Origin: Paenibacillus sp. BK033
GTDB lineage: Bacteria; Bacillota; Bacilli; Paenibacillales; Paenibacillaceae
Reading direction: 5' to 3'
Length of the DNA stretch: 64,000 nt
Assembly: GCF_004345425.1 (NCBI RefSeq)
Contig: NZ_SLVP01000001.1
Span: forward strand, 1,240,001-1,304,000
Shown: one piece after another, positions 52,109-60,299 of the stretch
Position numbering within the stretch: position 1 is the stretch's first letter
Layout of the letters: the number at the start of each line of letters is the position of its first letter
Translations under genes and position numbers: made by a program
Notes under the pieces: generated by a model
Databases searched by the model: none
Seen by the model: only the letters and a program-made list of their open reading frames with translations
What the model was told of the DNA's origin: nothing

Positions 52109-53347
52109 ATGTCAGAAGAAATCAATGTTCAAGACCAGGCAGCAATGGACAACTTTGTGTCCTTGAAAAAAGGCGATACTGTTAAAGGTACAATCATCAA
52201 AATCGATGATAACCAAGCTTATGTAAGCCTTGGATATAAATATGACGGCGTCATTCCGGTTCGCGAGCTTTCCGCTGTGCAGCTGGATAACGCAAACGAT
52301 GCCGTTCAAGTTGGCCAAGAGGTTGAACTGAAAGTTGTCAGCATCGACGACGAGAAGGAAAAGCTTGTTCTTTCGAAGCGTCTGATCGACGGCGAGAAAG
52401 CTTGGGACGTTCTGCAAAGCCGTTTCGAAAGCGGAGAAGTATTCGAAGTAGCGGTTGCCGACGTTGTAAAAGGCGGCCTTGTGGCTGACGTTGGCGTACG
52501 CGGGTTCATTCCCGCTTCGATGGTAGAGCGCCATTTCGTTGAAGATTTCAGCGATTACAAAGGCCGCACGCTCCGCGTTAAAGTAAAAGAAATCGACCGC
52601 GAGAACAACAAAGTGATCCTGTCGGCAAAAGACGTGCTGGACGCTGAGTACGAGCAAAACAAACAACAAGTCATTGCCGGCCTGCAAGTTGGCGCGCAGC
52701 TTGAAGGTACCGTGCAACGCTTGACTCCGTTCGGCGCTTTCGTGGATATCGGCGGCATCGACGGTCTGGTTCACGTTTCCGAGCTGTCCTGGCAGCATGT
52801 TGCTCATCCGAAGGATGTTGTATCCGAAGGCCAAAAGGTTACGGTTAAAGTGCTTAAAGTCGATCCTGCGGCAGGCAAAATCAGCCTGAGCATCAAAGCG
52901 GCTCAACCAGGTCCTTGGGAATCCGCCGCCGGCCAATTCAACGTTGGCGACATCGTAACGGGTACGGTTCGCCGCCTTGTTACTTTCGGCGCATTCGTTG
53001 AAATCGCTCCGGGCGTTGAAGGCCTTGTGCACATCTCGCAAATCGCTCACCGTCACATCGCAACTCCTTTCGAAGTTCTGAAAGAGGGCCAAGAAGTGCA
53101 AGCGAAAGTGCTTGATTTCAACCCTGCCGAAAAACGCGTAAGCCTGAGCATCAAAGAAACGGAAGAAGCTCCCGAGCAGCCGGCTGCTTCCGAGCAAGCT
53201 CCTAAATCGGGCAGACCTCAACGCGAGCGTACTCCTCAGGTTAAGCCTGAAGATTTGGGCAACAACCCGAATGTCAGCTTGAACAGCTCCAGCATGAGCT
53301 ACTCGCTGGGTGAGCGTTTCGGCGATAAGCTGAGCAAATTGAAATAA
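52109..53347 (+). CDS. ypfD: 30S ribosomal protein S1 homologue (YpfD)
   Basis: A 412-residue protein with four S1 RNA-binding repeats, beginning at about 18, 105, 190 and 277; the last two show GTVQRLTPFGAFVDIGGIDGLVHVSEL and GTVRRLVTFGAFVEIAPG. A Pro/Gln/Glu-rich linker and a tail follow. It has AGGAGG 7 nt upstream. Such four-repeat proteins are S1-like but shorter than E. coli S1. Confidence 0.93.
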   Translation: MSEEINVQDQAAMDNFVSLKKGDTVKGTIIKIDDNQAYVSLGYKYDGVIPVRELSAVQLDNANDAVQVGQEVELKVVSIDDEKEKLVLSKRLIDGEKAWDVLQSRFESGEVFEVAVADVVKGGLVADVGVRGFIPASMVERHFVEDFSDYKGRTLRVKVKEIDRENNKVILSAKDVLDAEYEQNKQQVIAGLQVGAQLEGTVQRLTPFGAFVDIGGIDGLVHVSELSWQHVAHPKDVVSEGQKVTVKVLKVDPAAGKISLSIKAAQPGPWESAAGQFNVGDIVTGTVRRLVTFGAFVEIAPGVEGLVHISQIAHRHIATPFEVLKEGQEVQAKVLDFNPAEKRVSLSIKETEEAPEQPAASEQAPKSGRPQRERTPQVKPEDLGNNPNVSLNSSSMSYSLGERFGDKLSKLK

Positions 53348-53366
53348 TTTAATATCGATGTAATAA

Positions 53367-53412
53367 AGAGGCCATTCCTGATTAGGTTCTAATCGGGAAT
53401 GGCCTCTTTTTC
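53367..53412 (+). terminator. Intrinsic terminator after ypfD
   Basis: Stem AGAGGCCATTCC.GATTAG / CTAATC.GGAATGGCCTCT (about 19 bp), then TTTTT. Confidence 0.97.
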
Positions 53413-53488
53413 TATTCCGGAATTGCAAAAAACGGGAATAGCCCCTTTTATTTGGAGCATAATAGGTCAACGAGAGGTGATTTTGCTA

Positions 53489-54133
53489 GTGAATGCGGGA
53501 TATATTTCCATCTGGATTATGCTAATGGCTGCTATTTTGATTTCAACAGGCTGGTCGGATTTTGTCGGATTGACAATTAAGCATAAAAGATGGTTTTTTA
53601 TTGCGCTTGCCGTGTGCGCGGCGCTTCAGCCGATACAAGAAACCTTCCGGTTTGGATCCATTCAGCTTCATGTTTTTGCGGGAACAATCCTGCTGATGCT
53701 GATCAGCCTGCTTGCGATGCGCGGGCCGCTTGTATGGGATTCGCGAGGGTATCTTCTGATCTGTGCCCTGCTGGCCGGCATGATCTGGGGGAGCGTGAGG
53801 AAGATGTACAGCGTTGACCCCGTGTTCTTCTGGCTCGATCCGCTGCTGGACGGTCCCGTTGTAGCCGGCGTGCTGGCAGCGGCCTTCTCGTCGAAGGGGC
53901 AGCATCAATTAACCGTACTGCTGTATGCCGGCGCTGCAGCAGAGCTTGTACATGCCCTGCTGCAGCATGGCGCATATGAGGCGTCCGTCGGCTCGCTTCA
54001 GTGGTGGGACAGCATTTGGATTGCTTTTGTCGCTGCGCGCTTGATCAGCCTGCTGTTCCTGCTCGTGCGAACCGGCGTTACGCGATTTATAGCCATCCCT
54101 TGGCGGAATAAAGGAGGAAGCTCACCCGAATGA
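53489..54133 (+). CDS. yphA: YphA-like polytopic membrane protein
   Basis: A 214-residue protein with six or seven membrane segments, no known motif. GTG 53489 is chosen for GAGAGGTGA 9 nt upstream; earlier frames run into the ypfD terminator. Position between ypfD and der matches B. subtilis yphA. It overlaps the next gene by 4 nt. Confidence 0.7.
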   Translation: MNAGYISIWIMLMAAILISTGWSDFVGLTIKHKRWFFIALAVCAALQPIQETFRFGSIQLHVFAGTILLMLISLLAMRGPLVWDSRGYLLICALLAGMIWGSVRKMYSVDPVFFWLDPLLDGPVVAGVLAAAFSSKGQHQLTVLLYAGAAAELVHALLQHGAYEASVGSLQWWDSIWIAFVAARLISLLFLLVRTGVTRFIAIPWRNKGGSSPE

Positions 54134-55044
54134 ATGCTTATCTTGTGGAGCACAAAATGCTGTTAGGCGTATTGCTCGGAATCGTATTTGGCATTGTATC
54201 ACGGCTTCTTATGCTGACTACCGATTACAGGCAGTATCCGACTTACCCTCACGGGCGGATCATTCATATCTCCCTTGGGGTGATTGCCGCCGCGCTTGGA
54301 GCGGTTGCCGTTCCCGCCCTTTACAACAAGGACTATACGGCGATCACTTTCCTGTCGCTTGCCGCCCAGCAATTCCGTGACGTGAGGAAGATGGAAAGAG
54401 AGACTTTAACCAAGATCGACGAGCTGGAGCTTGTCAGCCGAGGCTCCACTTATATTGAAGGCATTGCGATGGTCTTCGAGGGACGGAACTACCTGGTTAT
54501 TATGACGGCACTGGTGACGAGCTTGTTCTCTATCATTTGGAACATTTACCTTGGCTTCGCAGGCGGAATTCTGTCGCTGCTCTTTGTGCGCTTCCTAAAA
54601 TCGGGGAAGACGATTTCCCACATATGCCGCACCGAGGGAGCGGAGGTTCGCGTAGACGGTCCGGACCTGTTCGTCGGCGACATCTATATCATGAACGTTG
54701 GCCTGCAGTCGAATCAGGAGATCATCAAGGAGCGTGGAATGGGCTTTATCCTAACTCCCTATAATCCTAATGGCAAAGTAACGATCGGGAACCTCGGCCA
54801 ACGACAGGCGATCCTGTACGATCTGTCCACGATTCTTGGCGTTTACCGGGATGACGGGGAGCCGGCGCTTATTCCGATGGCTAAGCTGGACATGAAGGAC
54901 GGACGGCTTGCCGTATTTTTCCTGCCGCAGGAGAAAGACGCGACGAAAGCGCTCCAGATCATTAACAAAGTTCCGATTCTGGAGTCTGCCGTCCGCATGC
55001 CTACCGAGGCTTCCGTTAATAAGGAGGCTCCGAACAATGGCTAA
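54130..55044 (+). CDS. yphB: YIEGIA family protein (YphB-like)
   Basis: A 304-residue protein bearing the name-giving motif TYIEGIAMVFEGRNYL near residue 111. Two N-terminal and two central membrane segments enclose it, and the C-terminal 150 residues are soluble (VDGPDLFVGDIYIMNVG). It is found in spore formers; the function is not firmly known. It overlaps the next gene by 8 nt. Confidence 0.85.
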   Translation: MNAYLVEHKMLLGVLLGIVFGIVSRLLMLTTDYRQYPTYPHGRIIHISLGVIAAALGAVAVPALYNKDYTAITFLSLAAQQFRDVRKMERETLTKIDELELVSRGSTYIEGIAMVFEGRNYLVIMTALVTSLFSIIWNIYLGFAGGILSLLFVRFLKSGKTISHICRTEGAEVRVDGPDLFVGDIYIMNVGLQSNQEIIKERGMGFILTPYNPNGKVTIGNLGQRQAILYDLSTILGVYRDDGEPALIPMAKLDMKDGRLAVFFLPQEKDATKALQIINKVPILESAVRMPTEASVNKEAPNNG

Positions 55045-55216
55045 AATCATTGCAGTCGTAACCACCCAGCACGAGAAGGTTGGCGGTGGCGCGCCTATCT
55101 TTATTGAACCGGACGATAAGGCGATGCAGCAGACCGCTTTCCTGCTTGAAAAAATTTTGGATGCCAGTGCGCATGACTTGAAAAACGGCACGATTGTCAT
55201 TGTAAACCATCATTAA
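55037..55216 (+). CDS. Small partner protein encoded with YIEGIA
   Basis: A 59-residue protein, MAKIIAVVTTQHEKVGGGAP and then an amphipathic helix (DDKAMQQTAFLLEKILDASAH) and a hydrophobic strand. GGAGG precedes it inside yphB. I recall such proteins being annotated as a capping-complex subunit for YIEGIA; the translational coupling supports a partnership. Confidence 0.75.
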   Translation: MAKIIAVVTTQHEKVGGGAPIFIEPDDKAMQQTAFLLEKILDASAHDLKNGTIVIVNHH

Positions 55217-55296
55217 AAGATGTAAAGTTAGCCAAGAACGTTGTTTTTTGCTATGATGATAGTCGTGAGTATTTCTGAAGGAGTGAGCATTGACCT

Positions 55297-56619
55297 ATGG
55301 CAAGACCCGTTATTGCAATAGTTGGTCGCCCGAATGTGGGCAAATCCACCATTTTTAACCGGGTGGTTGGCGATCGGCTGGCAATCGTTGAAGATAAACC
55401 GGGCGTAACCCGGGACCGTCTTTACAGCCCAGGAGAATGGAATGGTAAAGCATTCAGCATCGTTGATACAGGCGGTATTGAAATCGATGGCGAAGATGAA
55501 ATTATGAAATCCGTCCGCATGCAAGCGGAGCTTGCTATTGAGGAAGCGGACGTTATTATCTTTATGTGCGACGCGAAAGCGGGCGTTACGCATGCGGATG
55601 ACGAAGTGGCGCAAATGCTGTTCCGATCCCATAAGCCGGTCGTTCTCGCTGTCAACAAAGTGGACAACCTGAACCGGATGGACGAGATTTACGAATTTTA
55701 CGGCTTGGGCTTCGGTACTCCGATTGCGGTATCCGGCTCGCATGGCCTCGGTATCGGCGACATGCTGGATGCGGCGATTGAGAAGCTTCCGGAGCTTGAA
55801 GATGACGGCTATGACGACGATGTCATCCGCGTAGCCTTGATCGGGCGCCCGAACGTCGGCAAATCGTCGCTCGTTAACGCGCTGCTTGGGGAAGAGCGCG
55901 TAATCGTCAGCAACGTTGCCGGAACTACACGCGACGCGATCGATACGCCGTTCGAGCGCGACGGTCAGAAGTACGTGCTGATCGACACGGCCGGCATGCG
56001 CAAACGCGGCAAGGTTTACGAGTCTACGGAGAAATACAGCGTCATGCGCGCTTTAAAAGCAATCGAGCGTGCCGATGTTGTGCTTGTTCTCATTAACGGC
56101 GAGGAAGGCATCATCGAGCAGGATAAGCATATCGCCGGTTATGCGCATGAAGCGGGCAAGGCTTCGATCTTTGTCGTGAACAAATGGGATGTTGTCGAGA
56201 AGGATGACAAGACCATGCAGGAATTCACGCAAAATATCCGCGACCACTTCCTGTTCATGACGTACGCGCCTATCGTCTTTTTGTCCGCGAAGACAAAACA
56301 GCGCTTGCATAAGCTGCTGCCTGTCGTAAACCATGTATCGGAGCAGCATGCCATGCGGATTCAGACCCATCTGCTTAACGACGTCGTGTCTGACGCGGTT
56401 GCTTATAACCCGCCACCGACGGATAAAGGCAAACGCCTCAAAATCAACTATGTGACCCAAGTGGCAACCAAGCCGCCTACCATCGTGATCTTCGTGAACA
56501 ATCCGGAGATGATGCACTTCTCATACGAGCGTTATCTCGAGAACAAGATCCGTGCGGCATTTGATTTTGAAGGAACGCCTGTCCGTCTGTTCACTAGAAA
56601 GAAATCGGATGAAGATTAG
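55297..56619 (+). CDS. der: Ribosome-assembly GTPase Der
   Basis: A 440-residue GTPase with two G domains: GRPNVGKST (8-16) with DTGG and NKVD, and GRPNVGKSS (about 184) with DTAGM and NKWD, followed by the KH-like domain ([16 protein letters not shown]). It is needed for 50S subunit maturation. GAAGGAG precedes the ATG. Confidence 0.97.
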   Translation: MARPVIAIVGRPNVGKSTIFNRVVGDRLAIVEDKPGVTRDRLYSPGEWNGKAFSIVDTGGIEIDGEDEIMKSVRMQAELAIEEADVIIFMCDAKAGVTHADDEVAQMLFRSHKPVVLAVNKVDNLNRMDEIYEFYGLGFGTPIAVSGSHGLGIGDMLDAAIEKLPELEDDGYDDDVIRVALIGRPNVGKSSLVNALLGEERVIVSNVAGTTRDAIDTPFERDGQKYVLIDTAGMRKRGKVYESTEKYSVMRALKAIERADVVLVLINGEEGIIEQDKHIAGYAHEAGKASIFVVNKWDVVEKDDKTMQEFTQNIRDHFLFMTYAPIVFLSAKTKQRLHKLLPVVNHVSEQHAMRIQTHLLNDVVSDAVAYNPPPTDKGKRLKINYVTQVATKPPTIVIFVNNPEMMHFSYERYLENKIRAAFDFEGTPVRLFTRKKSDED

Positions 56620-56631
56620 GGGAGAAGAAGC

Positions 56632-57237
56632 TTGATATACGCTGTAATCGCGGTTGTTCTGAGTTACTTGCTTGGCTCGGTATCGTTTAGCATCGTAATC
56701 GCCAGACTGGTTAAGGGCATAGATATCCGGGAGCATGGCAGCGGCAATGCAGGCGCTACCAATACGATCCGCGTCCTGGGGAAAGGGCCGGGCCTGCTTT
56801 GCTTCGTGCTTGATTTGGGTAAAGGGATCGCAGCGGTGTTTATCGGTCGCTGGCTCGGATTGGATGGGATTGACTGGACGCCTGCGTTATGCGGCCTTGC
56901 GGCGATCATGGGACATAATTGGCCGATCTATTTCAATTTCAAAGGCGGCAAAGGAATTGCGACGACGATTGGCGCAATTGCCGCGCTTGCCTTTGTCCCG
57001 GCGCTAATCGCCGGGGTTGTTACGATTATTGTCATTGCCATTACCCGTTACGTATCGCTTGGATCGCTTATTTTCGCGGCTTTGACTCCCGTACTTATTT
57101 CGATCTTCTTCTATTCCGCTCCCGTATTAACGGTCAGTCTCATTCTATGCGTATTCGCATTTGTACGGCATCGTACGAATATTGTTAAGCTGCTGCAAGG
57201 AACAGAGAACAAGCTTGGTGCTAAGAAAGGGTCGTGA
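56632..57237 (+). CDS. plsY: Glycerol-3-phosphate acyltransferase PlsY
   Basis: A 201-residue membrane enzyme that transfers acyl groups from acyl-phosphate to glycerol 3-phosphate. The three family motifs are GSGNAGATNTIRVLGKGPG, FNFKGGKGIATTIG and the C-terminal RHRTNIVKLLQGTENKLG. TTG start. It overlaps gpsA, which makes its substrate. Confidence 0.95.
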   Translation: MIYAVIAVVLSYLLGSVSFSIVIARLVKGIDIREHGSGNAGATNTIRVLGKGPGLLCFVLDLGKGIAAVFIGRWLGLDGIDWTPALCGLAAIMGHNWPIYFNFKGGKGIATTIGAIAALAFVPALIAGVVTIIVIAITRYVSLGSLIFAALTPVLISIFFYSAPVLTVSLILCVFAFVRHRTNIVKLLQGTENKLGAKKGS

Positions 57238-58280
57238 TCGGAAGGATGTCGCAAGCAAAGTCGGAACATAAAGGGCGTGCGGCGGTACTGGTGGCAGGCA
57301 GCTGGGGGACCGCGCTTGCCGCTGTACTGGCCGGCAATGGTTACGATGTACAGCTGTGGACGCGGTCTGCCGAGCATGCGGACCAGATGAATGCCAGTCA
57401 TAAGAACGAGAAATATTTGCCTGGCGTTACTCTGCCGTTGTCGCTTCACGCGACAACGGACATGCAGGAGGCTCTAAGCGACGTGGAGCTGGCTTTATTT
57501 GTTGCTCCTTCATCGGCAATGAGGGCGGTTGCGAAGCAAGCCGCTCCTTATTTGCCGAAAGAGGCTTTGGTCGTACATGCGACAAAAGGGTTTGAGGCCG
57601 ATACGCTGAAACGTATGACTACGGTTTTGTCGGAGGAGCTGAACCGTCCTGCCGATAAGATAGTCGTGTTGTCGGGTCCAAGCCATGCCGAGGAAGTAAT
57701 TCGCAAGCAGCCTACAACGGTAGTGGTTGCTTCTGCGGACATGAACGCGGCGGAGCAGGCGCAAGACGCTTTTATGAGCAGCTATTTCCGCGTTTACACG
57801 AACCCGGACGTGGTTGGCGTGGAAGTGGCTGGCGCAATCAAGAATATTATCGCTCTTGGAGCAGGCTTGTCAGACGGCCTTGGCTTTGGCGACAACGCCA
57901 AAGCGGCTTTGCTTACCCGCGGTCTTGCCGAGATCAGCCGGCTTGGAACGGCGATGGGCGCTAATCCGCTGACCTTTGCGGGTCTTGCGGGCGTAGGCGA
58001 CCTGGTTGTCACCTGTACGAGTCAGCACAGCCGGAACTGGCGTGCAGGCTCGATGCTGGCGGACGGCACGCCGCTTGAGGAAGTTCTGGAGCGGATGGGC
58101 ATGGTCGTGGAAGGCGTAAGGACGACCCGCGCAGCAAACGAGCTTGCGAAGCAATACGATGTGCAAATGCCCATCACGGCAGAGTTGTACAGCGTGCTGT
58201 TTGCCAACAATTCTCCAAAGTCCGCGGTTGAGAATTTGATGGGCCGCTTAAAGACGCACGAAATTGAACAGTTAGGCTAA
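57234..58280 (+). CDS. gpsA: Glycerol-3-phosphate dehydrogenase GpsA
   Basis: A 348-residue NAD(P)-dependent enzyme that supplies glycerol 3-phosphate to PlsY. The N-terminal dinucleotide motif, normally GAGSWGTALA, reads VAGSWGTALA: the first glycine is valine. Downstream motifs are intact: HATKGFE, LSGPSHAEEV, VEVAGAIKNIIAL with the catalytic Lys, and SRNWRAGS. The GTG at 57234 overlaps the plsY stop; ATG 57246 is an alternative start. Confidence 0.93.
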   Translation: MIGRMSQAKSEHKGRAAVLVAGSWGTALAAVLAGNGYDVQLWTRSAEHADQMNASHKNEKYLPGVTLPLSLHATTDMQEALSDVELALFVAPSSAMRAVAKQAAPYLPKEALVVHATKGFEADTLKRMTTVLSEELNRPADKIVVLSGPSHAEEVIRKQPTTVVVASADMNAAEQAQDAFMSSYFRVYTNPDVVGVEVAGAIKNIIALGAGLSDGLGFGDNAKAALLTRGLAEISRLGTAMGANPLTFAGLAGVGDLVVTCTSQHSRNWRAGSMLADGTPLEEVLERMGMVVEGVRTTRAANELAKQYDVQMPITAELYSVLFANNSPKSAVENLMGRLKTHEIEQLG

Positions 58281-58301
58281 GACATGCGCCTATACCAAAC
58301 A

Positions 58302-58371
58302 TTTGCCCTCCTCATATGATGTTCCAAGGCTAATGCTTATGAGGTCTTCAGCGACATTGAAGGAGGGCAAA
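58302..58371 (+). promoter_or_regulatory. Long-range hairpin hiding the spoVIF ribosome binding site
   Basis: TTTGCCCTCCT (58302-58312) is perfectly complementary to AGGAGGGCAAA (58361-58371), which contains the Shine-Dalgarno, with a 48-nt loop. CATATGATG in the loop resembles a sigma-K -10. Confidence 0.8.
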
Positions 58372-58374
58372 AGT

Positions 58375-58650
58375 ATGAGTAACAAGAATCTTTCCAAAGA
58401 TGTTCTTAATGCAATAAATAAGAAAACCGGCAAAAACATTTCCGAGAATGCGGTGAAAAAATTGGCGAACGGCGTATCGGCATCCACGATGCAGAACGAA
58501 GAAGAGCTCCGCAAGCTGATTAAGCAGGTATCGGATATGGCAAAGGTTCCGGTATCGGATAAAACGATGAACGATATTGTAAAGGCCGTGAAAGCCAGCG
58601 GCATGAGCATGGGCGGCATCGAATCGTTGATTAAAATGATGATCAAGTAA
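58375..58650 (+). CDS. spoVIF: Stage VI sporulation protein F
   Basis: A 91-residue helical protein, NKNLSKDVLNAINKKTGKNI at its start, then KLANGVSASTMQNEEELRKL and a Met-rich C-terminus; this matches SpoVIF, a late sporulation protein needed for coat and resistance genes in Bacillus. AGGAGGG lies 7 nt before the ATG. Confidence 0.9.
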   Translation: MSNKNLSKDVLNAINKKTGKNISENAVKKLANGVSASTMQNEEELRKLIKQVSDMAKVPVSDKTMNDIVKAVKASGMSMGGIESLIKMMIK

Positions 58651-58654
58651 GTCA

Positions 58655-58699
58655 AAGCCAAAAGATCTGCCTAAAAAAGCAGATCTTTTGGCTTTTTTT
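58655..58699 (+). terminator. Intrinsic terminator after spoVIF
   Basis: Stem AAGCCAAAAGATCTGC / GCAGATCTTTTGGCTT with an 8-nt loop, then TTTTT. Confidence 0.97.
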
Positions 58700-58726
58700 G
58701 TCCTTTTTTGAGCTTGATGTTATAAT
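58698..58726 (+). promoter_or_regulatory. Putative promoter for yphE and the ferredoxin genes
   Basis: TTGTCC, 17-bp spacer, TATAAT. The -35 overlaps the T tract of the preceding terminator. Confidence 0.65.
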
Positions 58727-58772
58727 GAGTGTTGCATTTATTACCGTTATCGACTAGGGAGTAGATTAGTTC

Positions 58773-58952
58773 ATGGATCCAATGACGAAGATGTGGATTT
58801 CTTTAATCGGGATCGGATTGATGGCGATTGCCGCTGTTATCATTACGTTTGCCCGATTAAAGACCAAAGGCGTTATTAAGTTTTCATTATCCTTTGTTTC
58901 TTTTATTCTGCTTGTATTCGGTTTTCTATGCGGGCTGATTGCCATTGTCTAA
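58773..58952 (+). CDS. yphE: Small two-segment membrane protein (DUF2768, YphE-like)
   Basis: A 59-residue protein with two membrane segments (about 7-26 and 37-57) separated by a basic turn (RLKTKGVIK). Position between gpsA/spoVIF and spoIVA matches B. subtilis yphE. AGGGAGTAG precedes the ATG by about 11 nt. Function unknown. Confidence 0.75.
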   Translation: MDPMTKMWISLIGIGLMAIAAVIITFARLKTKGVIKFSLSFVSFILLVFGFLCGLIAIV

Positions 58953-58997
58953 AAGAAAGACCATACATATTGACAGCGTGAAAGGAACCATAGCCGC

Positions 58998-59294
58998 ATG
59001 ATTGAACTGAAGGGGAGAACAAGAACAGCGGTTGTTGAGCCCGAGATTGGGGCTACGCTGCTTAAGCACGCGCTCAAAGCCAAGGTAGACTGGTCTTCGA
59101 ATTGCACAAGAGGTACCTGCGCAAGATGCCGATGCTTGATTGAAGAAGGAGCAGCGGCTCTCGAAGGAATTACGGATGCCGAATGGGACCGGATGGAGCC
59201 GGAGGAATTTGAAGACGGTTACCGTCTAGCGTGCCAGGCTGTAGTGAAGAGCGCGGATATTCTAGTGAAAGCCGTAAACAAGCCTTATTTCTAA
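58998..59294 (+). CDS. [2Fe-2S] ferredoxin 1
   Basis: A 98-residue plant-type ferredoxin domain. Cluster ligands are Cys36, Cys41, Cys44 and Cys79 (NCTRGTCARC and YRLACQ). The protein is small and acidic and presumably carries electrons for an unidentified enzyme. GAAAGG lies about 11 nt upstream. It starts the three-gene cluster with a nucleotidyltransferase and a second ferredoxin. Confidence 0.88.
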   Translation: MIELKGRTRTAVVEPEIGATLLKHALKAKVDWSSNCTRGTCARCRCLIEEGAAALEGITDAEWDRMEPEEFEDGYRLACQAVVKSADILVKAVNKPYF

Positions 59295-59322
59295 TTAGCA
59301 ACGCCGGAAAGGATGTGCAGTG

Positions 59323-59934
59323 ATGAACAAACAAACAGCTATAGAAAACGCTCTTGCTGCCATCGTCCGGGCGCTAGAGGGCGTAGGGGCCGATTGGGTA
59401 CTGGGCGGCAGTGCGGGATTGATGCTGCGCGGATTGCCGCTATCGGCAAAGCCCAACGATATCGATTTGTATGCCGATGATGCCGATTACGATCTGCTCT
59501 ATGAACGTCTGAAGCCGTATGCTGCCGATACGAAGCAGTTAAGCGAATGCGGCAAATATCGGTCCGTTCTCAGCCATTATGTAATAGAAGGCATTCCGGT
59601 TGAACTCGTAGGCGGCTTTGTTGTCCGTGCGGAAGGCTGCCGTTACGTAACCGAAGTCCGCGAATTGCTAAAACCGTTCTCTGAGCAGCTTGCCGTTATG
59701 AAGGGGCAAGAGGAGCTGTATGTTCCGGTTGTTCCGCTCGCGCATGAGCTCTGGTTCAATTGGATGCGGCAACGTGAAGACCGGCTGCAAATCGTCGTGG
59801 ATCGTTATATGCAAGAAGAATCGCGGCATGAGGCAGCCCGATTGCTCCTTGAACAGCGGAATGTGTTCACGATAGAGGCAAGGAAGCAAATGAGTCGGCG
59901 GCTTTCCCGCAAGCAGGCAGGTGCTGCCAAATGA
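59323..59934 (+). CDS. Nucleotidyltransferase-fold protein between two ferredoxins
   Basis: A 203-residue protein. WVLGGSAGLMLRG (26-38) and KPNDIDLYADD (about 46-56) form a nucleotidyltransferase GG-SA..DID core, followed by VIEGIPVELVGGF. The C-terminus is helical and basic. No partner toxin or antitoxin motif is seen. ATG 59323 has AAAGGA about 10 nt upstream. It overlaps ferredoxin 2 by 4 nt, so the two are translationally coupled. Confidence 0.75.
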   Translation: MNKQTAIENALAAIVRALEGVGADWVLGGSAGLMLRGLPLSAKPNDIDLYADDADYDLLYERLKPYAADTKQLSECGKYRSVLSHYVIEGIPVELVGGFVVRAEGCRYVTEVRELLKPFSEQLAVMKGQEELYVPVVPLAHELWFNWMRQREDRLQIVVDRYMQEESRHEAARLLLEQRNVFTIEARKQMSRRLSRKQAGAAK

Positions 59935-60278
59935 GCGGAAGGATTACGTTCTGGCCATCCGGAACAACGATAGAAGTTAAGCCGGGAACGCCAATCCTCT
60001 CGGCGGCAAGAAGGGCCGGCGTGCTCATTCAGACCCGCTGCGGCGGCAACGCGGCTTGCTTCATGTGCAAGGTGAAAATACTTCCGGAGAGCGATTTGAT
60101 GCCGATCGCGGAGGAAGAGAAGCGAAAGCTTGCCGGTCTGGAGGAAGAGGGCTACAGGCTTGCGTGCCAGGCTAAAGTAAGAGGAGTGGTGCAAGTGGAC
60201 GTTCCGCTTGATCCGCTTCGCGCCGCCGTTCAGAAGCTTCTGGCGAAGCAGGCGGAAGAAAAAGACGAGTTGTGGTAG
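59931..60278 (+). CDS. [2Fe-2S] ferredoxin 2
   Basis: A 115-residue ferredoxin. Ligands are Cys37, Cys43, Cys46 and Cys79 (RCGGNAACFMC and YRLACQ); the spacing is CxxxxxC rather than the CxxxxC of ferredoxin 1. A basic C-terminal tail follows (about 88-115). The two ferredoxins share EEGYRLACQ-type ends and are likely paralogues. Confidence 0.88.
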   Translation: MSGRITFWPSGTTIEVKPGTPILSAARRAGVLIQTRCGGNAACFMCKVKILPESDLMPIAEEEKRKLAGLEEEGYRLACQAKVRGVVQVDVPLDPLRAAVQKLLAKQAEEKDELW

Positions 60279-60299
60279 AACGAGGAGGAGCAATAATCG

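Noticed and set aside
52112-53470. A 452-codon open frame opposite ypfD
   Set aside because: It is antisense to a strong S1-domain gene, crosses its terminator, and has no start signal or family features.
59323-59934. Nucleotidyltransferase as an abortive-infection or toxin-antitoxin component
   Set aside because: No partner typical of such systems is adjacent; both neighbours are ferredoxins.
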